64,000 bases of DNA from Drosophila persimilis. Taxonomy: Eukaryota; Arthropoda; Insecta; Diptera; Drosophilidae. Where the stretch lies: the NCBI RefSeq assembly GCF_003286085.1, contig NW_020825340.1, positions 806,001-870,000 of the forward strand. Direction: 5' to 3'. The notes below the pieces were generated by a model that saw only the letters and a list, made by a program, of their open reading frames with translations, did no database searches and was not told the DNA's origin. This document shows, in pieces, positions 11,964 through 26,201 of the stretch; position 1 is the stretch's first letter; each line of letters starts with the position of its first letter. The translations under genes and the position numbers were made by a program.

Positions 11964-12533
11964 AAAAAAGGACATCCTTTTCATCACGATTTTCGCAAAA
12001 AATCATGATGGTTACATCATTAAATTTGCAAAAAATCGGCCTCATATTAGAAGTCGAGATTTTGGTGCCGAACGACAGTCTGGATCCCCACGATCCTGGG
12101 AAAGTGGGTCCTGCTCCGATCTGGCGCCATATATCTGAGATATAGCCTTCCGCCGAATGGTTGGATGTGCAAATCATTCGAATATTTGTTTTTTCTGCAC
12201 GCTATATCTCAGCCATACGGCAGCCGATCGGAGCGTGGCATGGCTCTGCGTGATCACGAGAGTCCTGCCGACCGATTGGCACCAGAAAAAAGGACATCCT
12301 TTTCATCACGATTTTCGCAAAAAATCATGATGGTTACATCATTAAATTTGCAAAAAATCGGCCTCATTTTCGTAGTCGAGATTTTGGTGCCGAACGACAG
12401 TCTGGATCCCCACGATCCTGGGAAAGTGGGTCCTGCTCCGATCTGGCGCCATATATCTGAGATATAGCCTTCCGCCGAATGGTTGGATGTGCAAATCATT
12501 CGAATATTTTTTTTTCTGCACGCTATATCTCAG

Positions 12534-12679
12534 CCATACGGCAGCCGATCGGAGCGTGGCATGGCTCTGCATGATCACGAGAGTCCTGCCGACCGATTGG
12601 CACCAGCCATACGGCAGCCGATCGGAGCGTGGCATGGCTCTGTGTGATCACGACAGTCCTGCCGACCGATTGGCACCAG
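12534..12679 (+). repeat. 73-bp duplication in an expanded monomer (2 of 9)
   Basis: Copies at 12534-12606 and 12607-12679. It shares the long T run and the gcatgatc and gtgtgatc variants with the expanded monomer 716 bp upstream, but has a private acggtctgaatcc change near 12792. Confidence 0.92.
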
Positions 12680-13572
12680 AAAAAAGGACATCCTTTTCAT
12701 CACGATTTTCGCAAAAAATCATGATGGTTACATCATTAAATTTGCAAAAAATCGGCCTCATATTAGAAGTCGAGATTTTGGTGCCGAACGACGGTCTGAA
12801 TCCCCACGATCCTGGGAAAGTGGGTCCTGCTCCGATCTGGCGCCATATATCTGAGATATAGCCTTCCGCCGAATGGTTGGATGTGCAAATCATTCGAATA
12901 TTTGTTTTTTCTGCACGCTATATCTCAGCCATACGGCAGCCGATCGGAGCGTGGCATGGCTCTGCGTGATCGGGAGAGTCCTGCCAACCGTCTGCCATCG
13001 GAAAAAAGGACATCCTTTTCATCACGATTTTCGCAAAAAATCATGATGGTTACATCATTAAATTTGCAAAAAATCGGCCTCATATTAGAAGTCGAGATTT
13101 TGGTGCCGAACGACAGTCTGGATCCCCACGATCCTGGGAAAGTGGGTCCTGCTCCGATCTGGCGCCATATATCTGAGATATAGCCTTCCGCCGAATGGTT
13201 GGATGTGCAAATCATTCGAATATTTGTTTTTTCTGCACGCTATATCTCAGCCATACGTCAGCCGATCGGAGCGTGGCATGGCTCTGCGTGATCGGGAGAG
13301 TCCTGCCGACCGATTGGCACCAGAAAAAAGGACATCCTTTTCATCACGATTTTCGCAAAAAATCATGATGGTTACATCATTAAATTTGCAAAAAATCGGC
13401 CTCATATTAGAAGTCGAGATTTTGGTGCCGAACGACAGTCTGGATCCCCACGATCCTGGGAAAGTGGGTCCTGCTCCGATCTGGCGCCATATATCTGAGA
13501 TATAGCCTTCCGCCGAATGGTTGGATGTGCAAATCATTCGAATATTTGTTTTTTCTGCACGCTATATCTCAG

Positions 13573-13718
13573 CCATACGGCAGCCGATCGGAGCGTGGCA
13601 TGGCTCTGCGTGATCACGAGAGTCCTGCCGACCGATTGGCACCAGCCATACGGCAGCCGATCGAAGCGTGGCATGGCTCTGCGTGATCACGACAGTCCTG
13701 CCGACCGATTGGCACCAG
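13573..13718 (+). repeat. 73-bp duplication in an expanded monomer (3 of 9)
   Basis: Copies at 13573-13645 and 13646-13718. The second copy has ccgatcgaagcg instead of ccgatcggagcg, a change shared only with the expanded monomer 717 bp downstream, which marks a 717-bp dimer duplication. Confidence 0.92.
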
Positions 13719-14289
13719 AAAAAAGGACATCCTTTTCATCACGATTTTCGCAAAAAATCATGATGGTTACATCATTAAATTTGCAAAAAATCGGCCTCAT
13801 ATTAGAAGTCGAGATTTTGGTGCCGAACGACAGTCTGGATCCCCACGATCCTGGGAAAGTGGGTCCTGCTCCGATCTGGCGCCATATATCTGAGATATAG
13901 CCTTCCGCCGAATGGTTGGATGTGCAAATCATTCGAATATTTGTTTTTTCTGCACGCTATATCTCAGCCATACGGCAGCCGATCGGAGCGTGGCATGGCT
14001 CTGCGTGATCACGAGAGTCCTGCCGACCGATTGGCACCAGAAAAAAGGACATCCTTTTCATCACGATTTTCGCAAAAAATCATGATGGTTACATCATTAA
14101 ATTTTCAGAAAATCGGCCTCATTTTCGTAGTCGAGATTTTGGTGCCGAACGACAGTCTGGATCCCCACGATCCTGGGAAAGTGGGTCCTGCTCCGATCTG
14201 GCGCCATATATCTGAGATATAGCCTTCCGCCGAATGGTTGGATGTGCAAATCATTCGAATATTTGTTTTTTCTGCACGCTATATCTCAG

Positions 14290-14435
14290 CCATACGGCAG
14301 CCGATCGGAGCGTGGCATGGCTCTGCGTGATCACGACAGTCCTGCCGACCGATTGGCACCAGCCATACGGCAGCCGATCGAAGCGTGGCATGGCTCTGCG
14401 TGATCACGACAGTCCTGCCGACCGATTGGCACCAG
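14290..14435 (+). repeat. 73-bp duplication in an expanded monomer (4 of 9)
   Basis: Copies at 14290-14362 and 14363-14435, with the gatcgaagcg marker shared with the previous expanded unit. Expanded plus regular monomer form a tandem dimer (13525-14241 and 14242-14957), each regular partner carrying the ttcagaaaatc variant. Confidence 0.92.
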
Positions 14436-17400
14436 AAAAAAGGACATCCTTTTCATCACGATTTTCGCAAAAAATCATGATGGTTACATCATTAAATTTG
14501 CAAAAAATCGGCCTCATATTAGAAGTCGAGATTTTGGTGCCGAACGACAGTCTGGATCCCCACGATCCTGGGAAAGTGGGTCCTGCTCCGATCTGGCGCC
14601 ATATATCTGAGATATAGCCTTCCGCCGAATGGTTGGATGTGCAAATCATTCGAATATTTGTTTTTTCTGCACGCTATATCTCAGCCATACGGCAGCCGAT
14701 CGGAGCGTGGCATGGCTCTGCGTGATCACGAGAGTCCTGCCGACCGATTGGCACCAGAAAAAGGACATCCTTTTCATCACGATTTTCGCAAAAAATCATG
14801 ATGGTTACATCATTAAATTTTCAGAAAATCGGCCTCATTTTCGTAGTCGAGATTTTGGTGCCGAACGACAGTCTGGATCCCCACGATCCTGGGAAAGTGG
14901 GTCCTGCTCCGATCTGGCGCCATATATCTGAGATATAGCCTTCCGCCGAATGGTTGGATGTGCAAATCATTCGAATATTTGTTTTTTCTGCACGCTATAT
15001 CTCAGCCATACGGCAGCCGATCGGAGCGTGGCATGGCTCTGCGTGATCACGAGAGTCCTGCCGACCGATTGGCACCAGAAAAAAGGACATCCTTTTCATC
15101 ACGATTTTCGCAAAAAATCATGATGGTTACATCATTAAATTTTCAGAAAATCGGCCTCATATTAGAAGTCGAGATTTTGGTGCCGAACGACAGTCTGGAT
15201 CCCCACGATCCTGGGAAAGTGGGTCCTGCTCCGATCTGGCGCCATATATCTGAGATATAGCCTTCCGCCGAATGGTTGGATGTGCAAATCATTCGAATAT
15301 TTGTTTTTTCTGCACGCTATATCTCAGCCATACGGCAGCCGATCGGAGCGTGGCATGGCTCTGCGTGATCGGGAGAGTCCTGCCAACCGTCTGCCATCGG
15401 AAAAAAGGACATCCTTTTCATCACGATTTTCGCAAAAAATCATGATGGTTACATCATTAAATTTGCAAAAAATCGGCCTCATATTAGAAGTCGAGATTTT
15501 GGTGCCGAACGACAGTCTGGATCCCCACGATCCTGGGAAAGTGGGTCCTGCTCCGATCTGGCGCCATATATCTGAGATATAGCCTTCCGCCGAATGGTTG
15601 GATGTGCAAATCATTCGAATATTTGTTTTTTCTGCACGCTATATCTCAGCCATACGGCAGCCGATCGGAGCGTGGCATGGCTCTGCGTGATCGGGAGAGT
15701 CCTGCCAACCGTCTGCCATCGGAAAAAAGGACATCCTTTCATCACGATTTTCGCAAAAAATCATGATGGTTACATCATTAAATTTGCAAAAAATCGGCCT
15801 CATATTAGAAGTCGAGATTTTGGTGCCGAACGACAGTCTGGATCCCCACGATCCTGGGAAAGTGGGTCCTGCTCCGATCTGGCGCCATATATCTGAGATA
15901 TAGCCTTCCGCCGAATGGTTGGATGTGCAAATCATTCGAATATTTGTTTTTTCTGCACGCTATATCTCAGCCATACGGCAGCCGATCGGAGCGTGGCATG
16001 GCTCTGCGTGATCACGAGAGTCCTGCCAACCGATCTGCCATCGGAAAAAAGGACATCCTTTTCATCACGATTTTCGCAAAAAATCATGATGGTTACATCA
16101 TTAAATTTGCAAAAAATCGGCCTCATATTAGAAGTCGAGATTTTGGTGCCGAACGACAGTCTGGATCCCCACGATCCTGGGAAAGTGGGTCCTGCTCCGA
16201 TCTGGCGCCATATATCTGAGATATAGCCTTCCGCCGAATGGTTGGATGTGCAAATCATTCGAATATTTGTTTTTTCTGCACGCTATATCTCAGCCATACG
16301 GCAGCCGATCGGAGCGTGGCATGGCTCTGCGTGATCGGGAGAGTCCTGCCGAACCGATCTGGCACCAGAAAAAAGGACATCCTTTTCATCACGATTTTCG
16401 CAAAAAATCATGATGGTTACATCATTAAATTTGCAAAAAATCGGCCTCATATTAGAAGTCGAGATTTTGGTGCCGAACGACAGTCTGGATCCCCACGATC
16501 CTGGGAAAGTGGGTCCTGCTCCGATCTGGCGCCATATATCTGAGATATAGCCTTCCGCCGAATGGTTGGATGTGCAAATCATTCGAATATTTGTTTTTTC
16601 TGCACGCTATATCTCAGCCATACGGCAGCCGATCGGAGCGTGGCATGGCTCTGCGTGATCGGGAGAGTCCTGCCAACCGTCTGCCATCGGAAAAAAGGAC
16701 ATCCTTTTCATCACGATTTTCGCAAAAAATCATGATGGTTACATCATTAAATTTGCAAAAAATCGGCCTCATATTAGAAGTCGAGATTTTGGTGCCGAAC
16801 GACAGTCTGGATCCCCACGATCCTGGGAAAGTGGGTCCTGCTCCGATCTGGCGCCATATATCTGAGATATAGCCTTCCGCCGAATGGTTGGATGTGCAAA
16901 TCATTCGAATATTTGTTTTTTCTGCACGCTATATCTCAGCCATACGGCAGCCGATCGGAGCGTGGCATGGCTCTGCGTGATCCGGAGAGTCCTGCCAACC
17001 GTCTGCCATCGGAAAAAAGGACATCCTTTTCATCACGATTTTCGCAAAAAATCATGATGGTTACATCATTAAATTTGCAAAAAATCGGCCTCATATTAGA
17101 AGTCGAGATTTTGGTGCCGAACGACAGTCTGGATCCCCACGATCCTGGGAAAGTGGGTCCTGCTCCGATCTGGCGCCATATATCTGAGATATAGCCTTCC
17201 GCCGAATGGTTGGATGTGCAAATCATTCGAATATTTGTTTTTTCTGCACGCTATATCTCAGCCATACGGCAGCCGATCGGAGCGTGGCATGGCTCTGCGT
17301 GATCACGAGAGTCCTGCCGACCGATTGGCACCAGAAAAAAGGACATCCTTTTCATCACGATTTTCGCAAAAAATCATGATGGTTACATCATTAAATTTTC

Positions 17401-20400
17401 AGAAAATCGGCCTCATATTAGTAGTCGAGATTTTGGTGCCGAACGACAGTCTGGATCCCCACGATCCTGGGAAAGTGGGTCCTGCTCCGATCTGGCGCCA
17501 TATATCTGAGATATAGCCTTCCGCCGAATGGTTGGATGTGCAAATCATTCGAATATTTGTTTTTTCTGCACGCTATATCTCAGCCATACGGCAGCCGATC
17601 GGAGCGTGGCATGGCTCTGCGTGATCACGAGAGTCCTGCCGACCGATTGGCACCAGAAAAAAGGACATCCTTTTCATCACGATTTTCGCAAAAAATCATG
17701 ATGGTTACATCATTAAATTTGCAAAAAATCGGCCTCATATTAGAAGTCGAGATTTTGGTGCCGAACGACAGTCTGGATCCCCACGATCCTGGGAAAGTGG
17801 GTCCTGCTCCGATCTGGCGCCATATATCTGAGATATAGCCTTCCGCCGAATGGTTGGATGTGCAAATCATTCGAATATTTGTTTTTTCTGCACGCTATAT
17901 CTCAGCCATACGGCAGCCGATCGGAGCGTGGCATGGCTCTGCGTGATCACGAGAGTCCTGCCGACCGATTGGCACCAGAAAAAAGGACATCCTTTTCATC
18001 ACGATTTTCGCAAAAAATCATGATGGTTACATCATTAAATTTGCAAAAAATCGGCCTCATATTAGAAGTCGAGATTTTGGTGCCGAACGACAGTCTGGAT
18101 CCCCACGATCCTGGGAAAGTGGGTCCTGCTCCGATCTGGCGCCATATATCTGAGATATAGCCTTCCGCCGAATGGTTGGATGTGCAAATCATTCGAATAT
18201 TTGTTTTTTCTGCACGCTATATCTCAGCCATACGGCAGCCGATCGGAGCGTGGCATGGCTCTGCGTGATCGGGAGAGTCCTGCCAACCGTCTGCCATCGG
18301 AAAAAAGGACATCCTTTTCATCACGATTTTCGCAAAAAATCATGATGGTTACATCATTAAATTTGCAAAAAATCGGCCTCATATTAGAAGTCGAGATTTT
18401 GGTGCCGAACGACAGTCTGGATCCCCACGATCCTGGGAAAGTGGGTCCTGCTCCGATCTGGCGCCATATATCTGAGATATAGCCTTCCGCCGAATGGTTG
18501 GATGTGCAAATCATTCGAATATTTGTTTTTTCTGCACGCTATATCTCAGCCATACGGCAGCCGATCGGAGCGTGGCATGGCTCTGCGTGATCACGAGAGT
18601 CCTGCCAACCGTCTGCCATCGGAAAAAAGGACATCCTTTTCATCACGATTTTCGCAAAAAATCATGATGGTTACATCATTAAATTTGCAAAAAATCGGCC
18701 TCATATTAGAAGTCGAGATTTTGGTGCCGAACGACAGTCTGGATCCCCACGATCCTGGGAAAGTGGGTCCTGCTCCGATCTGGCGCCATATATCTGAGAT
18801 ATAGCCTTCCGCCGAATGGTTGGATGTGCAAATCATTCGAATATTTGTTTTTTCTGCACGCTATATCTCAGCCATACGGCAGCCGATCGGAGCGTGGCAT
18901 GGCTCTGCGTGATCACGAGAGTCCTGCCAACCGTCTGCCATCGGAAAAAAGGACATCCTTTTCATCACGATTTTCGCAAAAAATCATGATGGTTACATCA
19001 TTAAATTTGCAAAAAATCGGCCTCATATTAGAAGTCGAGATTTTGGTGCCGAACGACAGGTCTGGATCCCCACGATCCTGGGAAAGTGGGTCCTGCTCCG
19101 ATCTGGCGCCATATATCTGAGATATAGCCTTCCGCCGAATGGTTGGATGTGCAAATCATTCGAATATTTGTTTTTTCTGCACGCTATATCTCAGCCATAC
19201 GGCAGCCGATCGGAGCGTGGCATGGCTCTGCAGTGATCACGAGAGTCCTGCCAACCGTCTGCCATCGGAAAAAAGGACATCCTTTTCATCACGATTTTCG
19301 CAAAAAATCATGATGGTTACATCATTAAATTTGCAAAAAATCGGCCTCATATTAGAAGTCGAGATTTTGGTGCCGAACGACAGGTCTGGATCCCCACGAT
19401 CCTGGGAAAGTGGGTCCTGCTCCGATCTGGCGCCATATATCTGAGATATAGCCTTCCGCCGAATGGTTGGATGTGCAAATCATTCGAATATTTGTTTTTT
19501 CTGCACGCTATATCTCAGCCATACGGCAGCCGATCGGAGCGTGGCATGGCTCTGCGTGATCACGAGAGTCCTGCCAACCGTCTGCCATCGGAAAAAAGGA
19601 CATCCTTTTCATCACGATTTTCGCAAAAAATCATGATGGTTACATCATTAAATTTGCAAAAATCGGCCTCATATTAGAAGTCGAGATTTTGGTGCCGAAC
19701 GACAGTCTGGATCCCCACGATCCTGGGAAAGTGGGTCCTGCTCCGATCTGGCGCCATATATCTGAGATATAGCCTTCCGCCGAATGGTTGGATGTGCAAA
19801 TCATTCGAATATTTGTTTTTTCTGCACGCTATATCTCAGCCATACGGCAGCCGATCGGAGCGTGGCATGGCTCTGCGTGATCACGAGAGTCCTGCCAACC
19901 GTCTGCCATCGGAAAAAAGGACATCCTTTTCATCACGATTTTCGCAAAAAATCATGATGGTTACATCATTAAATTTGCAAAAAATCGGCCTCATATTAGA
20001 AGTCGAGATTTTGGTGCCGAACGACAGTCTGGATCCCCACGATCCTGGGAAAGTGGGTCCTGCTCCGATCTGGCGCCATATATCTGAGATATAGCCTTCC
20101 GCCGAATGGTTGGATGTGCAAATCATTCGAATATTTGTTTTTTCTGCACGCTATATCTCAGCCATACGGCAGCCGATCGGAGCGTGGCATGGCTCTGCGT
20201 GATCGGGAGAGTCCTGCCAACCGTCTGCCATCGGAAAAAAGGACATCCTTTTCATCACGATTTTCGCAAAAAATCATGATGGTTACATCATTAAATTTGC
20301 AAAAAATCGGCCTCATATTAGAAGTCGAGATTTTGGTGCCGAACGACGGTCTGGATCCCCACGATCCTGGGAAAGTGGGTCCTGCTCCGATCTGGCGCCA

Positions 20401-21449
20401 TATATCTGAGATATAGCCTTCCGCCGAATGGTTGGATGTGCAAATCATTCGAATATTTGTTTTTTCTGCACGCTATATCTCAGCCATACGGCAGCCGATC
20501 GGAGCGTGGCATGGCTCTGCGTGATCACGAGAGTCCTGCCGACCGATTGGCACCAGAAAAAAGGACATCCTTTTCATCACGATTTTCGCAAAAAATCATG
20601 ATGGTTACATCATTAAATTTTCAGAAAATCGGCCTCATTTTCGTAGTCGAGATTTTGGTGCCGAACGACAGTCTGGATCCCCACGATCCTGGGAAAGTGG
20701 GTCCTGCTCCGATCTGGCGCCATATATCTGAGATATAGCCTTCCGCCGAATGGTTGGATGTGCAAATCATTCGAATATTTGTTTTTTCTGCACGCTATAT
20801 CTCAGCCATACGGCAGCCGATCGGAGCGTGGCATGGCTCTGCGTGATCGGGAGAGTCCTGCCAACCGTCTGCCATCGGAAAAAAGGACATCCTTTTCATC
20901 ACGATTTTCGCAAAAAATCATGATGGTTACATCATTAAATTTGCAAAAAATCGGCCTCATATTAGAAGTCGAGATTTTGGTGCCGAACGACAGTCTGGAT
21001 CCCCACGATCCTGGGAAAGTGGGTCCTGCTCCGATCTGGCGCCATATATCTGAGATATAGCCTTCCGCCGAATGGTTGGATGTGCAAATCATTCGAATAT
21101 TTGTTTTTTCTGCACGCTATATCTCAGCCATACGGCAGCCGATCGGAGCGTGGCATGGCTCTGCGTGATCACGAGAGTCCTGCCGACCGATTGGCACCAG
21201 AAAAAAGGACATCCTTTTCATCACGATTTTCGCAAAAAATCATGATGGTTACATCATTAAATTTTCAGAAAATCGGCCTCATTTTCGTAGTCGAGATTTT
21301 GGTGCCGAACGACAGTCTGGATCCCCACGATCCTGGGAAAGTGGGTCCTGCTCCGATCTGGCGCCATATATCTGAGATATAGCCTTCCGCCGAATGGTTG
21401 GATGTGCAAATCATTCGAATATTTGTTTTTTCTGCACGCTATATCTCAG

Positions 21450-21595
21450 CCATACGGCAGCCGATCGGAGCGTGGCATGGCTCTGCGTGATCACGACAGT
21501 CCTGCCGACCGATTGGCACCAGCCATACGGCAGCCGATCGGAGCGTGGCATGGCTCTGCGTGATCACGACAGTCCTGCCGACCGATTGGCACCAG
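21450..21595 (+). repeat. 73-bp duplication in an expanded monomer (5 of 9)
   Basis: Copies at 21450-21522 and 21523-21595, both with the gatcacgacag variant. It has no gatcgaagcg marker, so it belongs to a different sub-lineage from the 13-14 kb units. Confidence 0.92.
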
Positions 21596-23132
21596 AAAAA
21601 AGGACATCCTTTTCATCACGATTTTCGCAAAAAATCATGATGGTTACATCATTAAATTTGCAAAAAATCGGCCTCATATTAGAAGTCGAGATTTTGGTGC
21701 CGAACGACAGTCTGGATCCCCACGATCCTGGGAAAGTGGGTCCTGCTCCGATCTGGCGCCATATATCTGAGATATAGCCTTCCGCCGAATGGTTGGATGT
21801 GCAAATCATTCGAATATTTGTTTTTTCTGCACGCTATATCTCAGCCATACGGCAGCCGATCGGAGCGTGGCATGGCTCTGCGTGATCACGAGAGTCCTGC
21901 CGACCGATTGGCACCAGAAAAAAGGACATCCTTTTCATCACGATTTTCGCAAAAAATCATGATGGTTACATCATTAAATTTGCAAAAAATCGGCCTCATA
22001 TTAGAAGTCGAGATTTTGGTGCCGAACGACAGTCTGGATCCCCACGATCCTGGGAAAGTGGGTCCTGCTCCGATCTGGCGCCATATATCTGAGATATAGC
22101 CTTCCGCCGAATGGTTGGATGTGCAAATCATTCGAATATTTGTTTTTTCTGCACGCTATATCTCAGCCATACGGCAGCCGATCGGAGCGTGGCATGGCTC
22201 TGCGTGATCGGGAGAGTCCTGCCAACCGTCTGCCATCGGAAAAAAGGACATCCTTTTCATCACGATTTTCGCAAAAAATCATGATGGTTACATCATTAAA
22301 TTTGCAAAAAATCGGCCTCATATTAGAAGTCGAGATTTTGGTGCCGAACGACAGTCTGGATCCCCACGATCCTGGGAAAGTGGGTCCTGCTCCGATCTGG
22401 CGCCATATATCTGAGATATAGCCTTCCGCCGAATGGTTGGATGTGCAAATCATTCGAATATTTGTTTTTTCTGCACGCTATATCTCAGCCATACGGCAGC
22501 CGATCGGAGCGTGGCATGGCTCTGCATGATCACGAGAGTCCTGCCAACCGTCTGCCATCGGAAAAAAGGACATCCTTTTCATCACGATTTTCGCAAAAAA
22601 TCATGATGGTTACATCATTAAATTTGCAAAAAATCGGCCTCATATTAGAAGTCGAGATTTTGGTGCCGAACGACAGTCTGGATCCCCACGATCCTGGGAA
22701 AGTGGGTCCTGCTCCGATCTGGCGCCATATATCTGAGATATAGCCTTCCGCCGAATGGTTGGATGTGCAAATCATTCGAATATTTGTTTTTTCTGCACGC
22801 TATATCTCAGCCATACGGCAGCCGATCGGAGCGTGGCATGGCTCTGCGTGATCACGAGAGTCCTGCCGACCGATTGGCACCAGAAAAAAGGACATCCTTT
22901 TCATCACGATTTTCGCAAAAAATCATGATGGTTACATCATTAAATTTGCAAAAAATCGGCCTCATATTAGAAGTCGAGATTTTGGTGCCGAACGACAGTC
23001 TGGATCCCCACGATCCTGGGAAAGTGGGTCCTGCTCCGATCTGGCGCCATATATCTGAGATATAGCCTTCCGCCGAATGGTTGGATGTGCAAATCATTCG
23101 AATATTTGTTTTTTCTGCACGCTATATCTCAG

Positions 23133-23278
23133 CCATACGGCAGCCGATCGGAGCGTGGCATGGCTCTGCGTGATCACGACAGTCCTGCCGACCGATTGGC
23201 ACCAGCCATACGGCAGCCGATCGGAGCGTGGCATGGCTCTGCGTGATCACGACAGTCCTGCCGACCGATTGGCACCAG
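23133..23278 (+). repeat. 73-bp duplication in an expanded monomer (6 of 9)
   Basis: Copies at 23133-23205 and 23206-23278. The pattern matches the unit at 21450. It is followed by a regular monomer and then another expanded one, giving a 717-bp spacing to the next. Confidence 0.92.
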
Positions 23279-23849
23279 AAAAAAGGACATCCTTTTCATC
23301 ACGATTTTCGCAAAAAATCATGATGGTTACATCATTAAATTTGCAAAAAATCGGCCTCATATTAGAAGTCGAGATTTTGGTGCCGAACGACAGTCTGGAT
23401 CCCCACGATCCTGGGAAAGTGGGTCCTGCTCCGATCTGGCGCCATATATCTGAGATATAGCCTTCCGCCGAATGGTTGGATGTGCAAATCATTCGAATAT
23501 TTGTTTTTTCTGCACGCTATATCTCAGCCATACGGCAGCCGATCGGAGCGTGGCATGGCTCTGCGTGATCACGAGAGTCCTGCCGACCGATTGGCACCAG
23601 AAAAAAGGACATCCTTTTCATCACGATTTTCGCAAAAAATCATGATGGTTACATCATTAAATTTGCAAAAAATCGGCCTCATATTAGAAGTCGAGATTTT
23701 GGTGCCGAACGACAGTCTGGATCCCCACGATCCTGGGAAAGTGGGTCCTGCTCCGATCTGGCGCCATATATCTGAGATATAGCCTTCCGCCGAATGGTTG
23801 GATGTGCAAATCATTCGAATATTTGTTTTTTCTGCACGCTATATCTCAG

Positions 23850-23995
23850 CCATACGGCAGCCGATCGGAGCGTGGCATGGCTCTGCGTGATCACGACAGT
23901 CCTGCCGACCGATTGGCACCAGCCATACGGCAGCCGATCGGAGCGTGGCATGGCTCTGCGTGATCACGACAGTCCTGCCGACCGATTGGCACCAG
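23850..23995 (+). repeat. 73-bp duplication in an expanded monomer (7 of 9)
   Basis: Copies at 23850-23922 and 23923-23995. The next monomer is also expanded, so two 395-bp units are directly adjacent. Confidence 0.92.
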
Positions 23996-24244
23996 AAAAA
24001 AGGACATCCTTTTCATCACGATTTTCGCAAAAAATCATGATGGTTACATCATTAAATTTGCAAAAAATCGGCCTCATATTAGAAGTCGAGATTTTGGTGC
24101 CGAACGACAGTCTGGATCCCCACGATCCTGGGAAAGTGGGTCCTGCTCCGATCTGGCGCCATATATCTGAGATATAGCCTTCCGCCGAATGGTTGGATGT
24201 GCAAATCATTCGAATATTTGTTTTTTCTGCACGCTATATCTCAG

Positions 24245-24390
24245 CCATACGGCAGCCGATCGGAGCGTGGCATGGCTCTGCGTGATCACGACAGTCCTGC
24301 CGACCGATTGGCACCAGCCATACGGCAGCCGATCGGAGCGTGGCATGGCTCTGCGTGATCACGACAGTCCTGCCGACCGATTGGCACCAG
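24245..24390 (+). repeat. 73-bp duplication in an expanded monomer (8 of 9)
   Basis: Copies at 24245-24317 and 24318-24390. It directly follows another expanded monomer, the only such tandem pair in the array. Confidence 0.92.
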
Positions 24391-26201
24391 AAAAAAGGAC
24401 ATCCTTTTCATCACGATTTTCGCAAAAAATCATGATGGTTACATCATTAAATTTGCAAAAAATCGGCCTCATATTAGAAGTCGAGATTTTGGTGCCGAAC
24501 GACAGTCTGGATCCCCACGATCCTGGGAAAGTGGGTCCTGCTCCGATCTGGCGCCATATATCTGAGATATAGCCTTCCGCCGAATGGTTGGATGTGCAAA
24601 TCATTCGAATATTTGTTTTTTCTGCACGCTATATCTCAGCCATACGGCAGCCGATCGGAGCGTGGCATGGCTCTGCGTGATCGGGAGAGTCCTGCCAACC
24701 GTCTGCCATCGGAAAAAAGGACATCCTTTTCATCACGATTTTCGCAAAAAATCATGATGGTTACATCATTAAATTTGCAAAAAATCGGCCTCATATTAGA
24801 AGTCGAGATTTTGGTGCCGAACGACAGTCTGGATCCCCACGATCCTGGGAAAGTGGGTCCTGCTCCGATCTGGCGCCATATATCTGAGATATAGCCTTCC
24901 GCCGAATGGTTGGATGTGCAAATCATTCGAATATTTGTTTTTTCTGCACGCTATATCTCAGCCATACGGCAGCCGATCGGAGCGTGGCATGGCTCTGCGT
25001 GATCGGGAGAGTCCTGCCAACCGTCTGCCATCGGAAAAAAGGACATCCTTTTCATCACGATTTTCGCAAAAAATCATGATGGTTACATCATTAAATTTGC
25101 AAAAAATCGGCCTCATATTAGAAGTCGAGATTTTGGTGACGAACGACAGTCTGGATCCCCACGATCCTGGGAAAGTGGGTCCTGCTCCGATCTGGCGCCA
25201 TATATCTGAGATATAGCCTTCCGCCGAATGGTTGGATGTGCAAATCATTCGAATATTTGTTTTTTCTGCACGCTATATCTCAGCCATACGGCAGCCGATC
25301 GGAGCGTGGCATGGCTCTGCATGATCACGAGAGTCCTGCCAACCGTCTGCCATCGGAAAAAAGGACATCCTTTTCATCACGATTTTCGCAAAAAATCATG
25401 ATGGTTACATCATTAAATTTGCAAAAAATCGGCCTCATATTAGAAGTCGAGATTTTGGTGCCGAACGACAGTCTGGATCCCCACGATCCTGGGAAAGTGG
25501 GTCCTGCTCCGATCTGGCGCCATATATCTGAGATATAGCCTTCCGCCGAATGGTTGGATGTGCAAATCATTCGAATATTTGTTTTTTCTGCACGCTATAT
25601 CTCAGCCATACGGCAGCCGATCGGAGCGTGGCATGGCTCTGCGTGATCGGGAGAGTCCTGCCAACCGTCTGCCATCGGAAAAAAGGACATCCTTTTCATC
25701 ACGATTTTCGCAAAAAATCATGATGGTTACATCATTAAATTTGCAAAAAATCGGCCTCATATTCGTAGTCGAGATTTTGGTGCCGAACGACAGTCTGGAT
25801 CCCCACGATCCTGGGAAAGTGGGTCCTGCTCCGATCTGGCGCCATATATCTGAGATATAGCCTTCCGCCGAATGGTTGGATGTGCAAATCATTCGAATAT
25901 TTGTTTTTTCTGCACGCTATATCTCAGCCATACGGCAGCCGATCGGAGCGTGGCATGGCTCTGCGTGATCACGACAGTCCTGCCGACCGATTGGCACCAG
26001 AAAAAAGGACATCCTTTTCATCACGATTTTCGCAAAAAATCATGATGGTTACATCATTAAATTTGCAAAAAATCGGCCTCATATTAGAAGTCGAGATTTT
26101 GGTGCCGAACGACAGTCTGGATCCCCACGATCCTGGGAAAGTGGGTCCTGCTCCGATCTGGCGCCATATATCTGAGATATAGCCTTCCGCCGAATGGTTG
26201 G